64,000 nt of DNA from Aspidapion aeneum (taxonomy: Eukaryota > Arthropoda > Insecta > Coleoptera > Brentidae), in NCBI GenBank assembly GCA_963576565.1, contig OY755047.1, forward strand, positions 32,346,851-32,410,850, given 5' to 3'. A model generated the notes under the pieces. It did no database searches and was not told where the DNA came from. It was given only the letters and a program-made list of their open reading frames with translations. Shown here in pieces: positions 11,318-21,559 of this stretch (position 1 is its first letter; each line of letters begins with the position of its first letter). The translations under genes were made by a program, and so were the position numbers.

Positions 11318-12094
11318 GATCTGATGAAAAAAAAGTATGTGCCAAATTTCACAAAAATATCTAGATAGGAGATGTTCATACAAAGTTTTTTTTTTCTCAA
11401 AAGGAATCCAAGAATTACCTTCTTTAATCGTAGCAGCTTGTTTTATAACACCCGACATTATTATAGAATAATCCTGCCTATCAATTCCATTCATCCTGAT
11501 TAAAACTATATAATGTATATTATTGAATCAATGCATTTTTACCAATTTTAAATGCACTTTTCTATAACCACTTGATTCAGCAAAGAAAATTTGCAAAAAA
11601 ACTTCTCCTCTCAGTCTTTTCTATTAATGCTCAACACCTGTATTTATGCCTTAGCCCTAGAGAAGTCCAGCAACAAGTCTCGTATGTATGAGACGGAAAA
11701 ACCGACTAAAGACATACTTGAGGAATAATTTATCTCATTAGTGTGGCATAAGTCTAATACGGATCATAACGCCTGAGATACAATACACAATTTGACAAAT
11801 AGTACTCTAGAGCTTTCTAAAATACAAATAGCACAAAGAAAACCACACAAAGTTATTAACTACCTTAATCATATGAAATTACATATCAGGTAATATGAAC
11901 GATATTAATAAAATTACTTTGTGCTGTTCTTGTTAATTTATATCATGTTGATAATGTTAAAAATGTATCTACTTCCGTTTGATAAATTGTGTATAATTGT
12001 TTAATACTGTTCTGAAAACACGGTAATATTTAAAAACAATGTTGGCTTAAATAAGATACACTAGATAAACTAAATATTTTATTTCAATTAATAT
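11318..12094. other. 3' flank of the first IR gene (duplicated unit)
   Basis: AT-rich, no gene. Blocks around 11318-11450 ('gtgccaaatttcac', 'tccaagaatta') and 11960-12040 ('ataaattgtgtataattg', 'aacacggtaatatttaaa') recur at 38720-38945 next to the second IR gene and, more diverged, at 52010-52160 and 62880-63000. The flank therefore belongs to the unit that was duplicated with the receptor. The 123-codon frame at 11123-11494 spans the LINE end and is not credible. Confidence 0.55.
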
Positions 12095-13804
12095 CTATGG
12101 TAAATAGGGCAAATTTTTTGCTATTGACTGTTCACTTTTTAAGTGATAGATTACCTCAACTATAAAAACCATTAAATTCAAAAGCCAGAAAACTATTAAA
12201 ATATTAAACGCTTGAGAAAGTTCCGTAAGACCCAGGGACCTAAAAGAATCCTCCCCATCATTACTCATTAGCATTTTGGAAAATTTTGCTAGAAGTCTAT
12301 TTAAAATAATATTATTTGTGATTCCGCTTTGGACAAGCCTTTTCATTTTTAAATCTAATTTAATTGTACCCTCTTTGCTTTGGTAAGTTATAAGCTTCAT
12401 TTTAAATGGGCCAACGGCCTCCTCAACTTCGTTAAACATAGCACTTCTGTCTTTGGCGGTGTAATTGTATGGTAACGAATGGTAAAATATTGAGGATAGT
12501 GTGATATGAGCAATACTCACATTGAGTCTGTCAGGCTCAGTATCAGTGTTCGTTACATGCTGTAAAAGATCTTTAACAATTTGCGATTGCTCCTTGTTAC
12601 TGAGCAGATTGATAAGGAACTGAGGAGCACCAATTGGGATTTTTGAATCCACCACTGATTGTAGTGTAGACACTTCGCAATTTTTAACTTTTCCAATTAT
12701 TAACGAGTATACTTGACTCTGTCCAGCTGCAACAAATGCTATTGCGACTAAATTTAACAGAATAAATATAGGTCGATAAAATACCGTTATATATGAATTT
12801 GGTACGGGCTTGTTTAATATAATTAAGACTAAAGCTAAAAATATATTAGTATTTCGACCAGATTTTTTTCCTCCCAAGTACCAAATAAATAGCCAACAAA
12901 TCGCAAACGTAAAACTCATTAAAATCCAGATACTGCTTTCAAAGCAACCAAAGAATATGTTAAATTCTTTTCTGCAATATGTGGTGGGAGTAATGACAAT
13001 AATTTTATCTCGTCCATGCGACAGGTAGTGGACTTTTAAGTCCTTATCTCTGGTTTTTTCTGGTGATACTATAACATCGCAAATTTGTTCAGCAAGAAGT
13101 TCATAACTTTTTGAATCCTTGTAAAGACTATCTGACTTATTTTTTATTATTAACTCCAAATTCATGTTATCTGATCGGTTCAGCTCAGTTAAGTAGTAAG
13201 TCAACAAACCGTTTCCATCATCACTAAAACTACGCGTGTATGGAAACAAATCGTATGTGCAAACTTTTAAAGCATTTTTTTCACTTGTATCAAGGTCCAT
13301 GTGTGTGCCATTAGTTATAAAGTTACCCTTCAAATCCGTAACGTAAAAATCATCATGTGTGTTTGCAATTAAAAATATAGCATAATAAAGTACTGTGCTA
13401 ACTGCTTTTACAAATTTTTGCGAAGGTTTTTCTTTTAAAATGAAAGCCATAGATGAAATGCATTTTTCTGTGCTATTCTTATTAATTATTATTATCATAT
13501 TAATAATTGTAAAAAATTTATCAATTTTTGGAAGATAAATTATATAATAATGCTGAATACTGTTTTTACAACATGTAATATTTCTGGAGGAATCCAAAAT
13601 AACAACTGGAATTCTACTGGGGTAAATAAAATCTACTAAATGAACTATCCAGTTTGTGTGGTTGGCGTATTTGATAAGAATTTTATCAAGCCAGTTGTAA
13701 AAGGTGGGTGTATTTTTTTCTGAAACTATGGGAAATAATTTACCAAATATACAATGGCTACCCACACTGGTTAATATTATCAATATCACCACTGAGTTTT
13801 CCAT
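12095..13804 (-). CDS. Divergent ionotropic receptor (IR), intact, intronless
   Basis: 569 residues. Residues 1-21 look like a signal peptide. The N-terminal and S1 regions carry several N-glycosylation sequons. A first membrane segment lies at about 290-311 (SIWILMSFTFAICWLFIWYL), a short pore-like segment at 315-332, a further segment at 343-370 (FYRPIFILLNLVAIAFVAAG, then QSQVYSLI), and a last one at 528-553 following SLGLTELSQAF. This order (S1, three membrane segments with a pore, S2, final membrane segment preceded by 'L-x-x-x-F') is the insect IR/iGluR layout. The pore and M3 are divergent, without the iGluR SYTANLAAF motif. Insect IRs of this type are expected to be chemosensory cation-channel subunits in sensory neuron membranes; ligand unknown. 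It belongs to the array with 40711-42423 and 63043-64000. Confidence 0.85.
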   Translation of the reverse strand: MENSVVILIILTSVGSHCIFGKLFPIVSEKNTPTFYNWLDKILIKYANHTNWIVHLVDFIYPSRIPVVILDSSRNITCCKNSIQHYYIIYLPKIDKFFTIINMIIIINKNSTEKCISSMAFILKEKPSQKFVKAVSTVLYYAIFLIANTHDDFYVTDLKGNFITNGTHMDLDTSEKNALKVCTYDLFPYTRSFSDDGNGLLTYYLTELNRSDNMNLELIIKNKSDSLYKDSKSYELLAEQICDVIVSPEKTRDKDLKVHYLSHGRDKIIVITPTTYCRKEFNIFFGCFESSIWILMSFTFAICWLFIWYLGGKKSGRNTNIFLALVLIILNKPVPNSYITVFYRPIFILLNLVAIAFVAAGQSQVYSLIIGKVKNCEVSTLQSVVDSKIPIGAPQFLINLLSNKEQSQIVKDLLQHVTNTDTEPDRLNVSIAHITLSSIFYHSLPYNYTAKDRSAMFNEVEEAVGPFKMKLITYQSKEGTIKLDLKMKRLVQSGITNNIILNRLLAKFSKMLMSNDGEDSFRSLGLTELSQAFNILIVFWLLNLMVFIVEVIYHLKSEQSIAKNLPYLP

Positions 13805-14215
13805 ATTTGTTGTATATTACTTTACTTTTGGTAAAAGTTTCAAAACTGAACATGCGGAAGCATCTAGTATTTACCTACAACGCGATACACTTTAATTTAC
13901 TTATTTAATTAGATAAATATCACTTCATATAATTACTTATATTTAAACATGCTTAGCCGCATTTCAAATATTGTTTCTTTTTAAATTTTAATAAATAGCG
14001 CATTTGATTAAGACAGTCGTTGCAGCACTGGACTATTTCTGTCCTTTGCTGTGTTGGTTAAGAGCAAGAGACAAATATATCCCATAGTCCTACTGAAGTA
14101 CGTTATAGTTTTCTATTAAAAATTTGTTGTATTGTTATAAACATGACATCGAATCAGACGCAAGGGGGGGTATGTATTAGACTATGTGATAATTTCCGAA
14201 ATATAATTATACAGG
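13805..14215 (-). promoter_or_regulatory. Duplicated 5' flank of the first IR gene
   Basis: About 400 bp upstream of the start codon, aligned by eye with 42424-42860 (second IR gene) and, for its distal part, with 56341-56545. Shared blocks are 'aacatgcttagccgcat', 'tctgtcctttgctgtgttgg' and 'tattaaaaatttgtt'. Conservation across copies marks it as part of the duplicated unit and the likely site of promoter elements. I cannot point to a TATA box. It ends near 14215 where an 'acagggtgtcccatt' repeat begins. Confidence 0.5.
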
Positions 14216-15404
14216 GTGTCCCATTCAGGCCCGGACTGGCTTGTTTGGGGACCCTTGGCTGGTGAATGACGTGATATTTCTCATTTTGCCACTTAAGACC
14301 AAATCTTGATCAAAAACTTAACTTTTCTGTTGAACTTTCCGTATACGTTTAATTACAATAAATTTTCATATATTTTTGTTAAATTTTTTAGATGTTAGCT
14401 AGCTTAATCTTAAACGGTGCGAGCGAGTCATCGACGGTTCTGGAATCTGGGGGGGGGGGGGGGGGTAGTGGTAATAGCGCTCAGAGAAACTATTCAATAA
14501 ATATTTTTAACATAAAAAAAATCTTGCAATAAAATAAAGTTTAGTTTTTAAAATTAGATTGTTACATGTAAAAAGCATCAGATTAGGTTACTTCATTATC
14601 ATAATTTCGTATAATTTTAAAAATATATACAACGAAGTTTTGAAATTTTTAAAAAATGTTGAATATATTAAAATTTTTAAAAATTTTGAAACTATCAAAA
14701 TGTTTTTAATTTTGAAAATGTTAAATATTTATGAAAGTTTTGGCGTCATACTAGGAGCATAAATGGACCATTACATTTGTATTTACACACTTGTTAAACA
14801 AGTATTATTGGTCGGTCTAAGATAAAAATGGGAGTTATAAAAATGTTGAATTTTTTCTTGAATAATGCCAACATTAGTTTTATATAATCTATCTAATTTT
14901 GCTACCTTCACCATGTAAAATTATAATGCTTTTATCAAGTTTTTCGCAATTTACTCGAAAAAGCTGACCCCGTTTTGGATTCAGCGTTCTGAAAGACATG
15001 TGTCTGGTGGTGGTCTGGTCAAATGTACAGACTAACTTTTTTATTTTGTGTGCCGGTGTTACAATTGTAAATTTTTCCTCTGTGCGCTTTTCCCGTGCAA
15101 ACCTTTTCTCCGCATCTGATTTTCGATCAAACAAGCTAAGATTTTTTTTTCAACTTTTAACTTATTCTGTATTAGCTATAAACCTTACATTATTACATTT
15201 TTTGGGCTCTGGCGGGCGAACAAAGTCGGTTAGTAATAAAAAAGCCAAATATATTTTATTAAACCTAGTTTTAGCGGTGGATCCAGGATGTTCGGGGAGC
15301 TCTAGGGTGCTTGGCGCCCGGTGCAACATTAGAGTTTGGCCTGATGGCCCTCTAGCGAAGACGCCCTGTGCGGGGTCACCGGTCGCACCCCCCTAGTTAA
15401 TGCA
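14216..15404. other. Intergenic repeats, no supported gene
   Basis: Contains a poly-G run (14450-14465), AT-rich sequence and, at about 15275-15395, a GC-rich block ('gccctgtgcgggg', 'ggtcgcac') that recurs at 35150-35205. Frames at 14889-15134 (minus) and 14998-15396 (plus) overlap each other on opposite strands and show no recognisable domain. Confidence 0.4.
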
Positions 15405-15840
15405 CTGCAATGCCCCACCATACTGCAACTCGGTGCTTTTGCTGATAAACTATATAGTTTTTGAAATATAAATTTTCAAACTTTGGTCTTATTTGGTCTT
15501 ATGGGATTCCCTACCCTAAAATTCGCTAAATGGCGTTTTTCCGAATTTTAACCCAGGGTGTGGTTTTTTCGCATATCTATGGCCCCACCATACTGCAATT
15601 CATTGCTTTTGTTGATAAACTATATAGTTTTTAAAATATGAATTTAAAATTCGCTAAATGACCCTTTTCCGAATCTTAACTCAGGCTGTAGTTTTTTCGC
15701 ATCTCTATGGCCCTACCATACTGTAACTCTGTGCTTTTGGTAATAAACAATATAGTTTTTAAAATATTAATTTTCAAACTTTTGTCTTTTGGGATTCCCT
15801 ACCCTAAAATTCGCTAAATGACGTTTTTTCGAATTTTAAT
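15405..15840. repeat. About 165-bp satellite, three units (cluster 1)
   Basis: Units contain, in order, 'ccatactgcaactcggtg', 'ttgataaactatatagttttt', 'cctaccctaaaattcgctaa', 'cgtttttccgaa' and 'aactcagggtgtggtttttt'. The 'catactg' landmark occurs near 15418, 15590 and 15716, so spacing varies because one unit is shortened. The same units occur at 28295-28850, 30150-30212 and 34578-35080. Confidence 0.8.
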
Positions 15841-16400
15841 AGAACAATAATGCTGTGCCAATTTGTGACACTAAAATCAAATTACTGAGTACCTAAACAA
15901 ATATCTGGAAGCAGAACTGTATTTTCCAGCTAGGTAAAACATTGATATGCCCGGTAACTTTTATACAGTGGAGAAGGGGGGGGTTCAGAAATAAGAAAAT
16001 TTTAAGTGCGCCACAGTGTTTTAATACCAATGTTTTACAAAGAAGATCTTAAATAAAATACAGTTCAACTCAAACGTTGTAGCCAAACAATGAAACTCTA
16101 CCTACTTCCGAGGCTTCCAGAGTATTTGTTTAGTTACTCAGTAATTTGATTTTAGTGTCACAAATTGGCACAGCATTATTGTTCTATTTACAGTGTCACA
16201 AAATGGCGGCAACGTCTTTTAGGTTGCCACAAAATGTTACCCAACGCATTGTAATTGGCCACAATTGGCGTCCAACGTGGGGCGCCACAGTGTTTTAATA
16301 TCAATGTTTTACAAAGAAGATCTTAATTAAAATACAGTTCAACCCAAACGTTGTAGCCAAATAAAACTTACTTCCGAGGCTTCCAGAGTAATTGTGTAAT
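15841..16400. repeat. Inverted and direct repeats around 16.0-16.4 kb
   Basis: The block at 15841-15900 ('agaacaataatgctgtgcc') returns in reverse complement at about 16135-16190. The block 'gccacagtgttttaata...gaggcttccagagta' occurs directly twice (16011-16125 and 16283-16392). No protein is encoded. It is probably a decayed non-autonomous element. Confidence 0.6.
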
Positions 16401-17123
16401 TAAGAATAACCAAAAAAATTGACTAATAAACAAAATAAAATTCTAAAAGATTTCTAAATGAATCAAAATGTAACAAATAGAAAGTTCCTTATACGTAGAT
16501 GCACATTTCCAACAGGTCACAGTGTACCTACATTTGAGTCAGTAGTGTGAGACTCCATTATATAAATGACTGTAAAAAAAAACACTTCCAAAATCATTCT
16601 GTCATAGGGGAGATCTGGACCAAATATCTGCTGTCATCATTCTACGTTGGGTAGAATGAGACAGACAGCAACTCAGTCCGAGATCTACCCCATGAGGTAA
16701 AACAATGTAAGGAAACCGCTAAAAAAATATAATCTCATCTCTCTTTTGTCTCTGCAAAGTTGGTTCATTGGATTGTACAAATAACACAAAAATTTAGTTC
16801 ATCTTGTATATTTTAACGGTCAACCGGACAATATTACCAAAAACATGAAATAGGAAAAAATTAATGAAATGAAATGGAACAAGTCAGGGCCAAAATAGCA
16901 AGACACTCCAATTGTACAGTAAAAATTATAAATGAATAGTTATGCCGCAAAATTTTGGTTATGACGTCATACCTTATCTTGCGTTTACAAGAATTTCAAA
17001 AGTTGTATTTAATAAAAAATTATATGGAAAATTATAGCAAAAAAATATATATATCTAAAATATCCTTGCTCCTACCTTGGTCGTGTTCTTATCTAATAGT
17101 TGTTGAAGTAATATTTTGTAAAC
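16401..17123. other. AT-rich intergenic stretch with a short hairpin
   Basis: No credible gene. At about 16606-16700 'ggggagatct' pairs with 'agatctacccc' around an inverted 'ctgtc.../...gacag' core, giving an imperfect hairpin. The remainder shows nothing I recognise. Confidence 0.35.
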
Positions 17124-17990
17124 CTGGTGTTGTTTCCAGACATTCCTGCTACTCCACCGGTCCCAGTTCTGCCCGCGCCTCCCCTCGTGCTTGCTTAGCA
17201 CATGGTGCTAGGACAGCACATGGTCCAAAAATGTGGTTGAATCTTGCCCGAGCGTAAAACCCTGTGGAAAATGAAATGTTTCAGTTTCCTGGAATTCGTC
17301 TATTTTGCACGAAGTTCCCCTACAGTAATTTAAATCAAGAACCCCATGTCGACTCAATAAAATAAAGTAGATTTAAACAGATGAACTAAAATAATCCTAA
17401 CGTACCTTTCCCAGGGTTACAGTGCTACACCCGGCTTCACACCAGCGTCCAGCACAACTGTCCCGTCGATGGAATGGACAGGGCTGTAGACAAAGGAGAA
17501 AAACAATGTATAGTTTTTATCCAAAACGTGGTTTTAAAAAAAATAAAAAAAACTCCAAAAATTCCCCACGTCTTTTGTCGAAAAAGTACATTTCACACGA
17601 AAAATAATTACAATTTGGGAGGCAAATATTGTCTTGAAGAATTCAAAAAAATAATAAAAAAAGATCGAACTTACCGCTCTTATTTCCCGTAGAAATGGCG
17701 TAGGCCGCCTTAAATCCCTCTCAGAGGGTGTGAGCGTCACTTAGATTCGCCTAAACAACGACGGCTCACAGTAAACCGTCTTTGGTATAATCCGCAACTA
17801 CTGCAGTGCCAATAAGTGCCAATAACCACAAAAACAATGGCGACACCAATAGACGGACACCAGCCCAGCCAAAATTCGTTAGGAAAGAGACAAGGCACTT
17901 TGTCGAGAACATAAAAAAAAGTTGCCGGAAATCGTTTCGTAAATCTGGTGGGGACAGTACCAACCTAATTTTCCCGGTTAAATTCAAATA
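17124..17990 (-). other. Candidate spliced transcription unit (coding status unknown)
   Basis: On the minus strand three GC-richer blocks are bounded by good splice signals: exon 1 (about 17975 to 17675, donor GCG|GTAAGT), exon 2 (17483-17406, acceptor TTTGTCTACAG, donor AAAG|GTACGT) and exon 3 (17261 to about 17124, acceptor TTTTCCACAG, weaker donor CAG|GTTTAC). A TATA box precedes it. Exons 2 and 3 are 78 and 138 nt, both multiples of three, yet no single frame stays open through all three from an ATG; one frame of exon 2 is cysteine-rich (SCAGRWCEAGC). It may be a long non-coding RNA, a gene whose coding start I have missed, or old transposon sequence. Confidence 0.35.
17766..17912 (-). 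CDS. Small hydrophobic ORF (48 aa), signal-peptide-like
   Basis: ATG at 17912 lies inside the putative first exon, about 60 bases downstream of the expected start site. The peptide has a strongly hydrophobic core (LLVSPLFLWLLALIGTAVVA) followed by only DYTKDGLL before TGA. That is a typical signal peptide or single membrane segment with almost no mature part. An alternative donor (CT|GTGAGC) just before the stop could join it to exon 2, but that frame also closes soon. Unrecognised; could be chance. Confidence 0.25.
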   Translation of the reverse strand: MFSTKCLVSFLTNFGWAGVRLLVSPLFLWLLALIGTAVVADYTKDGLL

Positions 17991-18000
17991 AGGATGCAAA

Positions 18001-18010
18001 CCTATTTATA
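18001..18010 (-). promoter_or_regulatory. TATA box of the candidate transcription unit
   Basis: TATAAATAGG on the minus strand, about 90 bp upstream of the ATG at 17912. An inverted CCAAT (ATTGG) sits about 80 bp further upstream at 18087-18091. The spacing is right for a TATA-driven animal promoter. Confidence 0.4.
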
Positions 18011-18177
18011 AAAAAAACGCTCTCACCGAAAAATCACTAACTCCGGTTTGCGAGACTGGAGGAAAAACCCGCGGTTTTCAAACTAACCAATGAGGAAATA
18101 CATTAATACTGCCGTACCGGTCTACAGGGGGCAGCATCGACCAAGGGGATATTGAAAATACGTAAAACGCACATTGA

Positions 18178-18560
18178 GGTGTTGTCGGATCTATTTCCAC
18201 GGTTGAAATTTTTATAACAAGGACATCGAGACACCCTCCATATATAGACCGAACATTTGCCTACCGGACCCCTGCCGACATAGCAAGTAGGAGGAAAATA
18301 ACCAGCAGGACTGTAAGAAGCTCAGCATTGAAACCATCAACTGTAAAATCAATTACTGGAGATCAGAGCATGCATCAAACCCAGGAATATTCGAACACTC
18401 AACCAATTCCCATATGAGTAAAGCTATACTAAGTGTAGAATTTAGTTGTATTTTAGTTACAGTTTTAGTCAAAAGTTTCCTTTGCTTTTTATATATGTTT
18501 TCTCTAAGATTCATATGGTTTGACGCCATTTTTGTAAAACATTTCTACATTAATAAAGTT
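18178..18560 (+). other. Open stretch followed by a polyadenylation signal
   Basis: A frame without an ATG is open for about 79 codons to a TGA near 18417 (contains PPYIDRTFAYRTPADIASRR). AATAAA at 18552-18557 follows after AT-rich sequence. This could be a 3' terminal exon or the 3' end of a retroelement. I do not recognise the peptide and no upstream exon is evident. Confidence 0.25.
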
Positions 18561-20320
18561 GTTTCTGAACTTGAACCTAAAAATACACATTGAACTACTG
18601 CTTAAACTCGGCACAAGAGTGCTCAGATGTTAAGTTTGTTCATCACTATCCAGCCCTACACAACCCTTCAATCCGACTGAGTTAGTTATTAACTTTATTT
18701 AACTATGATTATATATAAATTTATATAATCTAAAAATACGATTTTGTTTATTCTTTTAGTCCTGGTTTTTATTCCTCGTTTATCTCCCATTTTCAAAAGT
18801 GCATAACTCGTATTTATTTTATCCTCTCCTTATCAAATTAATAAAGATATCAAAGTGGGCCAATATCCTCCAAAATAAACATAAGCGAATGGAATGTTCA
18901 TCTAAATGTTTTCTTCCTGTTACTGAAATCATTTGTGATGCGGCAACGCCGCCATTCCCCAGCAGAACAGCTGTTTATTTTTATGAACGTCAAAGAAAAT
19001 TATGAAATTTTACAGATAAACAAAACAATCAAAAGTTTTAATGTGATTTTTCCCGAAACCTGTGATCTCAAATTCCAATACGATGTGCGCAGTGTCCACA
19101 GTAATTTGATGGAATGCCTCCTTTAACTTTCAGGTAACTTTCTGGACACTATATAACCTCCAAACCTAGCTCTATAAAATACCCTTAATTTGTGTACAGA
19201 AAGACGAGTCGAAGAGCCTTGATTATTTACCTAACAAATATGTAACGTTGCCTTAAACGTAAAAATGACACGTTACACCATAAGAAATAAACGCTAGCTT
19301 CGCCCTCTAGCGGTTCCACCAGTATAGAACCTTTTAGAGCCTAAAGCTATTATGCCAGGTTCTAAAAGCAACTCAGAAACGCCCTCTATCCTGTTATAAA
19401 ACTAGATTTGGTAATTTGGTATCCTGGCAATTCTGTTGAATACCATAATACCTTTAGAGTAAAGAATTTTACCTATAAAAGCTTTAGCGATATTTTAGAT
19501 TCACAATGGCTATATCAAATAATTAAGGTCATAAAATTGCCAAAAATGTCAGAGTCCCAAAATTATTGTATCACATAAAAATATACCTATATATGAGGAG
19601 TTTGTCGTTTTGTGGATCATCAAATTGCCTGCCAGACTTATTTTTCTGATAAAATCGTATCTGAAAAGCTCTCAAAACAAGCGCGCCAGCTCACAAATGC
19701 TTTTTAATAGTGTTTTGTTAACTAAATAACAAATATTTAAAATAAAAAAAATAACTTACACTATTCACCATTAAAAAAGTCTGTTTGGTTTACCTAAATC
19801 AAAATTAAAGTGAAATTATTGTTAAAAAACACTGCTAAAACGACTAGATAAATATTTTCTGTTTACAATATTTTTAAAATAATTCTATATACGCCATTAT
19901 CGTTTTATAGTGGTCACTTGGTTTTCTTTGTTACTCTATCGCAACAAGGATTTTTGAAACCAATAAAAAGGAGAAGGTAAACATAGTCAACATAACCTCA
20001 CTTAAATTTTTTGTATTTGTTTTTTAAAGTGTTGTGTTAAATTTAAATGTTTTATATCGTGCAATTTGCTCACAATCAGGAGGGCCAGTGCAATGATATC
20101 CGTTGTGCCTGCAGGTTGGAGGGAAACCTCTTATATTGGTCGTTTAAACAGGCCTTATCTAGGCTTGGGTGCCCTACCCAGCAGGATAATAAATAATCAA
20201 TCTTGCAATAGGTAGGTACCAATCTGTACTAGTACGAGTAAAAACTAAAATACGAAAGTATTTATTTACTTCTGTTAGAACCCTTAAGGAAACAAAGTTT
20301 TATATGACCGCCTATTTAAA
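18561..20320. other. Intergenic, no feature recognised
   Basis: AT-rich. Contains short frames at 18799-19005 and 18935-19126 without domain character and a small GC-richer spot at about 18940-18970. Blocks near 20277-20310 ('ccttaaggaaac') recur at 27880-27915. I see no gene. Confidence 0.4.
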
Positions 20321-20935
20321 TACTCTGCCAATATATGGGCCCCTAAGCTCACACTAGGTACTATAGTTATAGTGTACGTGCGAGCTAATAAAACTAAAAA
20401 CTGAAATATATCTTAATCAACTCCAGACTAAATGACCTTTCGTCTGATATCACACTCGCCAAATTTTTACGTAAATTCTAATTTTTGAAATCTACCCCCA
20501 CCCTTTTTGAAGAAAAAAAAACTAAAATGTATTTTGTTTAACTCCATACTCAATTACCTTTCGTTTGATATCACACACGCCATATTTTCACATAAAGTCT
20601 AATTTTTGAAATCTTCCCCCACCCTTTTATTTGGCTTGTGTTCGGTGGATTTTGTTCATTTTTAAATGGGACCATCTCGACTCAAGACCCAGCCTAGGTA
20701 CCAAATTTCATTGAAATCGGCCAAGCGGTTTTTGAGTTATGCGCGTTGGTCGTTACAGACAGACATACAGACAGACAGACAGACAGACAGACGGCGCGAC
20801 AAAAAAGTTTCAAAATCATCTGAAACGCAAAGATATATAAAAAATTTTGAAATCGGAGCAACTTTTTTTTTCTCGAAAAAATTAGGATCACCATAGCTCA
20901 CACTACTATAGTATAGTATATGTGTGAGCTAATAA
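20321..20935. repeat. Hairpin-ended interspersed repeat, copy B
   Basis: Same order as copy A (1207-1786) but with the additional block 'aagcggtttttgagttatg', 'gttggtcgttacagacag' before a short CAGA tract (20757-20790). It ends in the 'gtgtgagct' hairpin at 20905-20930. It lies immediately left of the BEL retrotransposon. Confidence 0.8.
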
Positions 20936-20990
20936 TATTTAATATGCAGCTATGGGTAACCATAAATACAAAAGAATTAAGTTTACCTTT

Positions 20991-21529
20991 TGCACTAGCA
21001 TACGGTATACTAACAATTTTTTTTGAAATATTAATTTGCGGAACGATTTAATTAAAATAAGAAATGCGGGAAATTGAGCAAGCACTTACCATTGGTATCG
21101 TCTTCTCGGGGTAGTATCCATCAGCTAGTCAAAATTGCGGGTAATTGCGGGTTTGTTTCGAGCGTATAAAGGCGCTTTTTTGAGTTTTTATTTAAACTCC
21201 ACTTGTCCGTTTTTTTCGAGTTTTTGACAACTGTCCTCGTCATTTTCTGACGGTTTTCTGCCTCATATTCTTGACGCATGAGGGCACTTCTCGTGCAAGC
21301 TCAAGTCCATATATTTGGATTTTTTGATGAATGCGCGAGATTGTAAAAGTTTACGCGACGCGACAAGAAAATAAAGGTTTCATTATAAAAATATATGAAT
21401 ATTTAATTATTACCTAAAATAACCCAATAAAAATAAAGAAAATAATTCCCTTGATAGGAAATGCAAAATTAAACGAAAACATAATTCAAAGAATACTTAT
21501 AAACTAATGTTGAGGGTGAAGCCCGAACA
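20991..21529 (-). repeat. 3' LTR of the BEL/Pao element
   Basis: Begins tgcactagcatacgg and ends gcccgaaca on the plus strand. It differs from the other LTR by scattered substitutions and by small insertions at about 21215 and 21330. The boundary is set by the TG...CA ends and the adjoining target duplication. Confidence 0.92.
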
Positions 21530-21540
21530 TGCTCCGCCCC
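21530..21540 (-). other. Polypurine tract of the BEL/Pao element
   Basis: GGGGCGGAGCA on the minus strand directly abuts the 3' LTR, the position of the plus-strand primer in LTR retroelements. It is interrupted by one C in its purine run. Confidence 0.5.
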
Positions 21541-21559
21541 GAAAAGAATCATTATTCTT

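Noticed and set aside
14998..15396. 132-codon plus-strand frame
   Set aside because: No domain character, overlaps an opposite-strand frame and ends in a GC-rich repeat block found again at 35.1 kb.
17124..17483. Plus-strand coding exons (acceptor-like TTTCCAG and TTTCCCAG)
   Set aside because: Single acceptors without matching donors; the minus strand offers both donors and acceptors plus a TATA box.
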